Shown here one piece after another: positions 58,098 to 64,000 of a stretch of 64,000 bases of DNA. The stretch covers positions 62,001 to 126,000 of the forward strand of contig NZ_BMQY01000004.1 of assembly GCF_014648355.1 (NCBI RefSeq). The letters run 5' to 3'. The notes below the pieces were generated by a model. That model ran no database searches. It worked only from the letters and a program-made list of their open reading frames with translations, and was not told the origin of the DNA. The translations under genes were made by a program, and so were the position numbers. How positions within the stretch are numbered: position 1 is the first letter of the stretch; every line of letters begins with the position of its first letter. The DNA comes from Couchioplanes azureus. Its GTDB lineage: Bacteria; Actinomycetota; Actinomycetes; Mycobacteriales; Micromonosporaceae.

Positions 58098-59491
58098 GCG
58101 GCCGCCCCCTGCTGGTCGTGCTCGGCGACACCCTGCTCGACCGCGACGTCGACGGCGCCGTACGCCGGGTGGCCCCCGACGCCCCGGCCCCCGTGCTCGA
58201 CGAGCGCGAGGTGACCGACCGGCCCGGCGGCGCCGGGCTGGCCGCCCTGCTCGCCGCCGGCCAGGACCACGACGTCGCGCTGGTCACCGCCCTGGCCGAC
58301 GACCCGGCCGCGGCCCGGCTCAGCGAGCTGCTGACCGCTGCGGGCGTCGAGGTGTACGCGCTCCCCCTGCCGGGCGCCACCCCCGAGAAGATCCGCCTGC
58401 GCGCCGGCGGCCAGGTCCTCGTGCGCCTCGACCGCGGCGGCGAGCCCGAGCCGCCCGGCGCGGCGAGCGAGGCCGCCCTGCAGGTGCTCCGCCGCGCCAC
58501 GGCCGTGCTGGTCAGCGACTACGGCCGCGGCGTCACCCGGGCGCCGGACCTGCGCCGGGCGCTGGAGGAGACCCGGGCGCCGATCGTGTGGGACCCGCAT
58601 CCGAACGGTCCCGCGCCGGTGCCCAACGTGCGCCTGGTGACCCCGAACGAGGCCGAGGTGCGCCAGCTCACCGGCGACGCGGGCGGCGGCTCGATGCTCG
58701 CCGTGGTCCAGCGCGCCGGGCACCAGCTGCGGCAGCGCTGGCGCGCCGGGGCGGTGGCCGTCACCGTGGGCAGGGCGGGCGCGGTGCTCTGCCACCAGGG
58801 GCCGACGCCGCTGGTGGTGCCGGCGCCCGACGAGGCCGACGGGGACACCTGCGGTGCGGGGGACCGGTTCGCCGCCACCGCCGCCCTCGCCCTCGCCCGG
58901 GGCGCCCTGGTCTCCGAGGCCGTCCAGGAGGCCGTCGCCGCCGCCACCGCGTACGTCGCCGCGGGTGGGGTCGCCGCGGCACTGGCACCCCAGCGCGAGC
59001 CCGGGCGCCCGGAGCGGATCGGCGCGGAGGAGGCGGGCCGGCTCGTCGCGGAGACGCGGGCGCGCGGCGGCACGGTCGTGGCCACCGGCGGCTGCTTCGA
59101 CCTGCTCCACATCGGACATCTGGCGACCCTGAAGGCGGCGCGCAAGCTCGGCGACTGCCTGATCGTCTGCCTCAACTCCGACCGCAGCGTCTCCGCGCTG
59201 AAGGGGCCGGACCGGCCGCTGACCGCCCAGGCCGACCGGGCGCGGCTGCTTGCCGCCCTCGACTGCGTGGACGCCGTCGTGATCTTCGACGAGCCGACGC
59301 CCGAGGCGGTGCTCACCTGGCTGCGCCCGGACGTGTGGGTCAAGGGCGGCGACTACGCCGACGGCGGGCCCGACCTGCCCGAGGCCGCGCTCATGCACCG
59401 CTGGGGCGGCCAGACCGTGATCGTGCCCTATCTCGACGGCCGTTCCACCACCGGAACCATCGCCGCGGCCCAGGCCGCCACCAGGAGGTAA
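58094..59491 (+). CDS. hldE: Bifunctional heptose 7-phosphate kinase / heptose 1-phosphate adenylyltransferase (HldE)
   Basis: A 465-aa fusion, the usual HldE order. Residues 1-300 are a PfkB-type kinase (DRPGGAGLAALLAAG; GDTCGAGDRFAATAAL, catalytic D257) that makes the 1,7-bisphosphate. Residues about 325-465 are a cytidylyltransferase-like adenylyltransferase with HIGH at 339-342 (TGGCFDLLHIGHLATLKAA), VWVKGGDYA and the EG-like end, producing ADP-D-glycero-beta-D-manno-heptose. With GmhA and GmhB this completes the pathway. ATG 58094 by ATGA overlap. An HldD epimerase is absent, so the D,D-form should be used. Confidence 0.94.
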   Translation: MSGRPLLVVLGDTLLDRDVDGAVRRVAPDAPAPVLDEREVTDRPGGAGLAALLAAGQDHDVALVTALADDPAAARLSELLTAAGVEVYALPLPGATPEKIRLRAGGQVLVRLDRGGEPEPPGAASEAALQVLRRATAVLVSDYGRGVTRAPDLRRALEETRAPIVWDPHPNGPAPVPNVRLVTPNEAEVRQLTGDAGGGSMLAVVQRAGHQLRQRWRAGAVAVTVGRAGAVLCHQGPTPLVVPAPDEADGDTCGAGDRFAATAALALARGALVSEAVQEAVAAATAYVAAGGVAAALAPQREPGRPERIGAEEAGRLVAETRARGGTVVATGGCFDLLHIGHLATLKAARKLGDCLIVCLNSDRSVSALKGPDRPLTAQADRARLLAALDCVDAVVIFDEPTPEAVLTWLRPDVWVKGGDYADGGPDLPEAALMHRWGGQTVIVPYLDGRSTTGTIAAAQAATRR

Positions 59492-59493
59492 TC

Positions 59494-60174
59494 ATGGACG
59501 CAGTCATCGTCACCGGCGGCTCGAGCGGCCTCGGCGCCGCCGTCGTCGACGCCGTCGTCAAGGCCGGCGGCCGCCCGTTCGTCATCGACCGGCAGCCCCC
59601 CAAGGAGGGCGTCGAGTGGGCCGAGTGCGACCTCGCCGACACGCGTGCCGCCGAGGCGGCCACCCGGGAGCTGATCGCGCGGGCCGGCGGCAGCATCGAC
59701 GGCGTGGTCACCGCGGCCGGCATGGACGTGCCGGGGGCGCTCGCCGACGTCCCGGGTGAGATCTGGGACCGCATCGTCACCATCGATCTGCTCTCCACCG
59801 CCGCGGTCATCCGGGCGGCGATCCCGGCGCTGAAGGAGACCCACGGCGGCGTCGTCACCATCGCGTCCACGCTGGGCGTCAAGGCGGTCAGCGACGCGAC
59901 CGCGTACTGCGCCGCCAAGTTCGGCGTCGTCGGCTTCACCCGGGCGCTCGCGGCCGAGCTGGCCGGGCAGGTCAACGTCACCCTGCTCATCCCGGGCGGC
60001 ATGCGCACGAAGTTCTTCGACGACCGCGACCCGCAGTACAAGCCCGGACCGGACGCGATCCTCAACGACCCGGCCAACGTGGCGAACGCCGTCATGTTCG
60101 CGCTCAGCCAGCCGGCCGGGTGCGCCGTGCGCGAGCTGGTGATCGCCGCCGAGCAGGAGACCTCGTACCCGTGA
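59494..60174 (+). CDS. Classical short-chain dehydrogenase/reductase, operon member
   Basis: A 226-aa SDR with TGGSSGLG (7-14) for NAD(P) binding, DLAD, S125 and the Y138-C-A-A-K142 catalytic pair. It is a classical, not extended, SDR, so it is not an HldD epimerase. A perfect AGGAGGT precedes ATG 59494. It sits between hldE and a GT9 gene with a GTGA overlap downstream. It probably reduces or oxidises the sugar or a nucleotide-sugar intermediate. The exact step is unknown. Confidence 0.88.
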   Translation: MDAVIVTGGSSGLGAAVVDAVVKAGGRPFVIDRQPPKEGVEWAECDLADTRAAEAATRELIARAGGSIDGVVTAAGMDVPGALADVPGEIWDRIVTIDLLSTAAVIRAAIPALKETHGGVVTIASTLGVKAVSDATAYCAAKFGVVGFTRALAAELAGQVNVTLLIPGGMRTKFFDDRDPQYKPGPDAILNDPANVANAVMFALSQPAGCAVRELVIAAEQETSYP

Positions 60175-61100
60175 TCCTCGTGCTGCGCGCCCTCGGCGTG
60201 GGCGACCTCGCCGCGGGCGTGCCGGCGTTGCGCGCGGTCCGGGCCGCCTTCCCGGCCCGGACCCTCGCGCTCGCCGCACCCACCTGGCTGACGCCGCTGG
60301 TCGCGCTGATCGGCGGCGTCGACCGGGTCGTGCCCACCGACGGGCTCGGCGCGCCGCTTCCCGCGCTGCCCCCGGTGGAGGTGGCGGTCAACCTGCACGG
60401 ACGCGGCCCCGAGTCGCACCGTCTGCTGCAGGCGGTGGACCCGGCGAAGCTCTGGGCGTTCGCCTGCCCGGAGGCGGGACATCGCGACGGTCCGGCCTGG
60501 ACCGACGAGGAGCACGAGGTGCATCGCTGGTGCCGGCTGCTGGGCCACTACGGTGCGGCCGCCGATCCGGCGGACCTGACCCTGGCGGCGCCCGCCGTGG
60601 ACGTGCCGCGCGGCGTCACCATCGTGCACCCGGGCGCCAAGTCGCCGTCGCGCCGCTGGCCACCCGAACGGTTCGCGGCCGTGGCCCGGTCCCTGGCGGC
60701 GGCCGGGCACCGGGTGCTGGTCACCGGCGCGGACGCCGAGCGGGAGATCGCCCGGCGGGTGGCCACGCGCGCCGGGCTGGGTCCGGACGCCGTCGTGCGC
60801 ACCGGCCTCGACGAGCTCGCCGGCCTGGTGGCGCACGCCCGGCTGCTGGTCAGCGGCGACACCGGCATCGCGCACCTGGCCACCGCGTACCGGACGCCGT
60901 CGGTGGTGCTCTTCGGCCCGATGCCGCCGCGGCGCTGGGGGCCGCCGCCGAGGCCGTACCATCGGGCGATCTGGCACGGCACCCGGGCGGAGCGCGGCGA
61001 CCTGAGCGGCCCGGACGTCCACCCGGCCCTGTTGGCCGTCACGGTGGAGGAGGTCCTCCAGGCGGCCCGCGAGGTGGAACGCCATGCGGTTACGGCGTAG
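60171..61100 (+). CDS. GT9-family glycosyltransferase (heptosyltransferase-like)
   Basis: A 309-aa GT-B enzyme of the LPS-heptosyltransferase family. ILVLRALGVGDLAAGVPALRAVRAAFP is the acceptor-side start, VTIVHPGAKSPSRRWPPERFAAVARSLAAAGHRVLVTG and LLVSGDTGIAHLATAYRTPSVVLFGPMPPRRWGPP the ADP-heptose-side motifs. GTG 60171 overlaps the SDR stop as GTGA. It is a second GT9 besides the GmhB fusion, so two heptose (or heptose-like) transfers are likely. Its 3' end overlaps the topoisomerase gene by 17 nt. Confidence 0.92.
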   Translation: MILVLRALGVGDLAAGVPALRAVRAAFPARTLALAAPTWLTPLVALIGGVDRVVPTDGLGAPLPALPPVEVAVNLHGRGPESHRLLQAVDPAKLWAFACPEAGHRDGPAWTDEEHEVHRWCRLLGHYGAAADPADLTLAAPAVDVPRGVTIVHPGAKSPSRRWPPERFAAVARSLAAAGHRVLVTGADAEREIARRVATRAGLGPDAVVRTGLDELAGLVAHARLLVSGDTGIAHLATAYRTPSVVLFGPMPPRRWGPPPRPYHRAIWHGTRAERGDLSGPDVHPALLAVTVEEVLQAAREVERHAVTA

Positions 61101-62052
61101 CGACCTCACCCGGCCCGGCTTCTCGCGCCGGCGCAGCGGCAAGGGCTTCCGCTACCTGGACACCGACGGCAAGCCGCTGAAGGACGACGCGGCGCGGGAC
61201 CGGATCAGGGCGCTCGTCATCCCGCCGGCCTGGACCGACGTCTGGATCAGCACCGACCCGCGGGGCCACATCCAGGCCACCGGCATCGACGCCGCCGGGC
61301 GCAAGCAGTACGTCTACCACCCGCGCTGGCGCACCGCCCGCGACGAGGAGAAGTTCGACCACGCCCGGGCGGTCGCCGAGCGGCTGCCGGAGATCCGCTC
61401 CCGGCTCTGCGCCGACCTCGGGGGCCGCGGCCTCACCCGGGCCCGGGTGCTGGCCGCGATCACCCGCCTGCTCGACATGGGCATGTTCCGGGTGGGCAGC
61501 GACCAGTACGCCCAGCGCGAGGAGGACCCGTCGTTCGGCCTGTCCACCCTGCGCCCCGAGCACGTCCGCGCCCGCGGCGGCTGCGTGGTGCTCGAGTTCA
61601 CCGGCAAGTCCGGCAAGGAGCACACCCACCAGGTCGGCGACGGCGAGGTCTGCCAGGTCCTGCGCGACCTGCGGCGGCGGCGCCGGGGCGAGGAGCGGCT
61701 GTTCGCGTACTGGGATCCCGCGGCGCGGCGCTGGCGCGAGATCCGCGCCGACGACGTCAACGACTACCTGCGCGAGATCAGCGGCGAGGAGATGACCGCC
61801 AAGGTCTTCCGCACCTGGCACGGCACGGTCAAGGCCGCCGGGGAGCTCGCCGAGGCGGGCCCGAAGAAGTCGCCGACCGCCCGCGCCAAGGCCGTGTCGC
61901 ACGCGATGAAGGAGGTCGCCGGCCTGCTCGGCAACACCCCGGCGGTGGCGCGCAGCTCCTACGTGGACCCGAAGGTGATCGAGGCGTACGAGCGGGGCCG
62001 TACGGTGGAGGAGCCCACCGAGGAAGCGGTGATCGACCTGCTCACCGACTGA
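61084..62052 (+). CDS. DNA topoisomerase IB (poxvirus-type)
   Basis: A 322-aa bacterial topoisomerase IB, close to the usual 320-350. The N-terminal part carries GKGFRYLDTDGKPLKDDAARDRIRALVIPPAWTDVWIS. The catalytic domain has MGMFRVGSDQYAQREEDPSFGLSTLR, EFTGKSGKEH, KVFRTWHGTVKA with the Arg/His residues, and the nucleophile Tyr in VARSSYVDPKVIEAY. It relaxes supercoils through a 3'-phosphotyrosine link. The start overlaps the GT9 gene by 17 nt, so it is the last coupled gene of the operon, although its function seems unrelated. Confidence 0.94.
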   Translation: MRLRRSDLTRPGFSRRRSGKGFRYLDTDGKPLKDDAARDRIRALVIPPAWTDVWISTDPRGHIQATGIDAAGRKQYVYHPRWRTARDEEKFDHARAVAERLPEIRSRLCADLGGRGLTRARVLAAITRLLDMGMFRVGSDQYAQREEDPSFGLSTLRPEHVRARGGCVVLEFTGKSGKEHTHQVGDGEVCQVLRDLRRRRRGEERLFAYWDPAARRWREIRADDVNDYLREISGEEMTAKVFRTWHGTVKAAGELAEAGPKKSPTARAKAVSHAMKEVAGLLGNTPAVARSSYVDPKVIEAYERGRTVEEPTEEAVIDLLTD

Positions 62053-62092
62053 GCCACCGGCCGTGCTCCCCTCGATCGGAGAGGATGGTGCG

Positions 62093-62650
62093 GTGAGTGA
62101 CTCATCGGTGACCACCGGCAAGCTGCTGCTCGTGGAGTACGAGCGGCTCAAGGAAGAACAGAAGACCCGCATCGGCTTCCGCGACAACCTGATCTACGCG
62201 ACGCTGGCCTCGATGGCCGGCGTCGTCGCGGCGACCCTGGCCCCGCGGGGCCACGCCGGCCTGCTCCTGCTCCTGCCGCCGGTGTGCGTGGTCCTCGGCT
62301 GGACGTACCTCGTCAACGACGAGAAGGTCTCCGCGCTGGGCCGCTACCTGCGCCTGACGCTGGCGCCCCGGCTGGCCGCGCTGGCGGGCGCGACGGAGGA
62401 GGAGGCGCCCGCGGTCCTGGGCTGGGAGACCGCGCACCGCTCCGACCCGGAGCGCCGGCTCCGCAAGGCGTCCCAGCTCGTCGTGGACCTCGGCACGTTC
62501 TGCCTGCCCGCGGTGAGCGCCCTGGTGGTGTTCTGGGTGGACGGACCGGGCCGCGGCGATCTCGCGGTCGTGTCGGTGCTGGAGCTGCTGGTGGTGCTCG
62601 GCCTGGGTGTGCAGATCGTCCGCTACGCCGACCTGGCCCGGGGACGCTGA
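62093..62650 (+). CDS. Hypothetical membrane protein
   Basis: A 185-aa protein. A polar helix MSDSSVTTGKLLLVEYERLKEEQKTRIGFRDNL (residues 1-33) leads to paired spans (about 34-52 and 56-75), then a cytosolic stretch, and two more spans (about 132-150 and 160-178). It resembles actinomycete membrane proteins with the EYERLKEEQ helix of unknown role. Start GTG 62093 with GGAGAGG 7 nt upstream; GTG 62063 is also in frame. It follows the topoisomerase gene by 40 bp. Confidence 0.7.
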   Translation: MSDSSVTTGKLLLVEYERLKEEQKTRIGFRDNLIYATLASMAGVVAATLAPRGHAGLLLLLPPVCVVLGWTYLVNDEKVSALGRYLRLTLAPRLAALAGATEEEAPAVLGWETAHRSDPERRLRKASQLVVDLGTFCLPAVSALVVFWVDGPGRGDLAVVSVLELLVVLGLGVQIVRYADLARGR

Positions 62651-62711
62651 GCGCCGCCGGGTCAGGCCGGTGGGCGGCCGGGATCGAGCGACCGTCCGGC
62701 GCGGATCGGGC

Positions 62712-64000
62712 TCAGAGGATCCGGGCCGCGGAGATCGGGCGAGCCGCGGTAGTGTAGGTCTTCGCCGCGCCGGTGTTGACGCTCCAGCGGTAGCGGCTGA
62801 ACGCGCCGGTGGCGTCCGAGGCGTAGAACATCATGTGCCCGATGCCGGTCCCGGTGAGGACCGTGGCGTCGTCGATCATGCGGGTGTCCGGGTAGGGCGC
62901 GTACGTGGCCAGGCCGTAGACGCCGTGCGGGTCGGAGGTGCAGTCGATGATCTCGACCGCGTGCTGGGTCTCGCCCGGGAAGGTCAGGGATCCGGTGTGG
63001 ACGCCCTTGAGCCGGCGGACCATGACGATGTGCCCGGTGTTGGCCGGATCGGTGCCGGCGTAGTCGACGGCGATCAGGTCTCCGGGCTGCAGGTCGGCGA
63101 CCCGGGTGATGCGGCGCATCCGCGGCCCCGGCTGGGTCTCGAAGCCCTTGCGGTAGTCCGCGGCCTCGGGCGAGTGGTCACCGAAGTGGGTGCGGAAGTA
63201 CTCGTCGGTGGCCCAGGGGTAGGTGTGCCGGAGAACGGCGGTGATGAACGAGGCGCACCGGGCGCGGGACCGCCACGAGGTGAGGTCGGCCGGGCTGCCC
63301 CACCGCACGTCGGCCGGCGCCGCCGTCTCGTAGTGGTTGGCGGACCGGGCGGTGCGCCCGGCGACGAGCGCGATCTCGTCGGCGGTGAGCGCCCGCTGAT
63401 AGGCGCGGACGTCGGCGATGGCACCCTTCCACCGGTTCACCGTGGTGCCCTCCCAGGTGGCCTGGCCGATGTGGAAGGTGCGGTCCGCGCGCCAGGCGAG
63501 GGCCGTCCGGGTGCTGCCCTCGAGCACCCCGTCGACGTAGAGCGACAGGGTCCCCTCGTGGCTGACCCCGGCCAGGTGCACCCAGGTGCCCGCCGCCGCG
63601 GGGGTGGTGGCCACGGCGGAGGCCTTCTCGCGCTCGTCGGCGCTGCGCACCTTGAAGGCCCAGCCGAGCGCCGGGTCGTACTGCAGCAGGAACCGGGTGG
63701 CGGTCGGCGAGTCCTGGCTGACGGCCGTGTACGTGGCCGACAGGGACGCCAGGCGCACCCAGGCCGAGACGGTGAACGATCCGGCGGTGTCGAGCACGGC
63801 GGGTGCGGTCGCCCCGGACGAGCCGTCGAGGCTCAGCTCGCCGCCGGCGCGCAGCGTCGTCCAGCTCGCCCCGGGACCGACGGCGAGGGTCCGGCCCAGG
63901 CCGGACCGGTCGGATCCGTCGCCGCCCAGCGGCCAGTGACCGGCCAGGCCGTCCGTCAGATATCCGGCGGCGATCAGGCGCTGGTACTGCACCAGCTGCT
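62712..64000 (-). CDS. LamG-domain protein with NlpC/P60-like C-terminus, N-terminus off the window
   Basis: An open frame of 429 codons that still reads through the right edge, so the true start is beyond it. An apparent GTG at 63992 has no special support. Residues about 20-215 are a LamG/concanavalin-A-like domain (LAGHWPLGGDGSDRSG, FTVSAWVRLASL, WKGAIADVRAYQRALTADEI). The C-terminal part has a Cys/His pair in RARCASFITAVLRHTYPW and DLQPGDLIAVDYAGTDPANTGHIVMVRR, as in NlpC/P60-type amidases. Probably secreted and acting on cell wall or peptides. It is convergent with the hypothetical membrane gene. Confidence 0.8.
   Translation of the reverse strand, partial: QLVQYQRLIAAGYLTDGLAGHWPLGGDGSDRSGLGRTLAVGPGASWTTLRAGGELSLDGSSGATAPAVLDTAGSFTVSAWVRLASLSATYTAVSQDSPTATRFLLQYDPALGWAFKVRSADEREKASAVATTPAAAGTWVHLAGVSHEGTLSLYVDGVLEGSTRTALAWRADRTFHIGQATWEGTTVNRWKGAIADVRAYQRALTADEIALVAGRTARSANHYETAAPADVRWGSPADLTSWRSRARCASFITAVLRHTYPWATDEYFRTHFGDHSPEAADYRKGFETQPGPRMRRITRVADLQPGDLIAVDYAGTDPANTGHIVMVRRLKGVHTGSLTFPGETQHAVEIIDCTSDPHGVYGLATYAPYPDTRMIDDATVLTGTGIGHMMFYASDATGAFSRYRWSVNTGAAKTYTTAARPISAARIL

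Noticed and set aside
59494..60174. SDR as the missing HldD (ADP-heptose epimerase)
   Set aside because: It is a 226-aa classical SDR (TGGSSGLG, YxxxK), not an extended SDR of about 310 aa like HldD.
1..64000. CRISPR arrays, tRNA/rRNA genes, insertion sequences, toxin-antitoxin pairs
   Set aside because: Read for repeats, cloverleaf-like and transposase-like sequence on both strands by eye; none was convincing.

Overview
The window is very GC-rich, uses GTG and TTG starts freely, and chains genes by 4-nt ATGA/GTGA overlaps. It carries actinobacterial hallmarks: two F420-type LLM oxidoreductases, a homologue of the mycothiol-dependent Rv2466c protein, a MelC1/MelC2 tyrosinase pair, a DHA2 exporter with a divergent TetR gene, and many secreted proteins. 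It looks like chromosome of a filamentous actinomycete, most likely Micromonosporaceae (Actinoplanes-like). That placement is inference. I saw no rRNA, tRNA, CRISPR array, transposase or prophage.

Layout. 1-8.5 kb: a secreted M4 metalloprotease, a stand-alone KAS III, a three-gene operon (SnoaL-like protein, methyltransferase, EAL-HDOD protein), RecQ, and an Rv2466c-like protein. 8.5-10.5 kb: a four-domain PAS/SpoIIE/HATPase/STAS switch protein. 10.5-17.2 kb: a divergent cluster. Seven minus-strand genes run dehydrogenase, PTPS-like protein, glycosyltransferase, methyltransferase, LPG-synthase-like membrane protein, RibD-type reductase, GTP cyclohydrolase II. A CDP-alcohol phosphatidyltransferase gene faces the other way. 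This looks like a dedicated pathway that diverts GTP-derived pyrimidine or pterin material into a glycosylated, methylated and perhaps membrane-linked product. Its PTPS-like protein lacks the residues for normal chemistry.

17-32.5 kb: mostly housekeeping and accessory genes, including HtpG, a quinone-oxidoreductase-like MDR, a HIT protein, a PfkB kinase, an amidohydrolase, a GNAT, a gluconate permease, an LLM oxidoreductase, a lipoprotein hydrolase and BluB. A 404-aa editing-less threonyl-tRNA synthetase paralogue sits here. It is preceded by a short leader ORF with three consecutive Thr codons and two hairpins, the layout of a ribosome-mediated attenuator.

32.5-51 kb: a class A PBP, several secreted proteins including a neutral ceramidase and a beta-propeller/LamG protein, an MFS/TetR pair with a visible operator, a FolP2-type DHPS homologue, tyrosinase, and an operon of LEA-like, phage-holin-superfamily and DUF3618 proteins with a structured 5' leader. 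An Fgd-like LLM oxidoreductase, a GT2 and an aldehyde dehydrogenase follow.

51-61 kb: a ten-gene, tightly overlapping plus-strand operon that encodes the whole route to ADP-D-glycero-D-manno-heptose (GmhA, HldE, and GmhB fused to a GT9). It also has a carbamoyltransferase, four further glycosyltransferases, an SDR and, as the last overlapping gene, topoisomerase IB. The likely product is a carbamoylated, heptose-containing glycoconjugate or metabolite. The window ends in a LamG protein with an NlpC-like C-terminus that runs off the right edge.

The strongest candidates for under-described biology are the PTPS/GTP-cyclohydrolase cluster, the heptose operon with its GmhB-GT9 fusion, and the threonine attenuator ahead of the truncated ThrRS.
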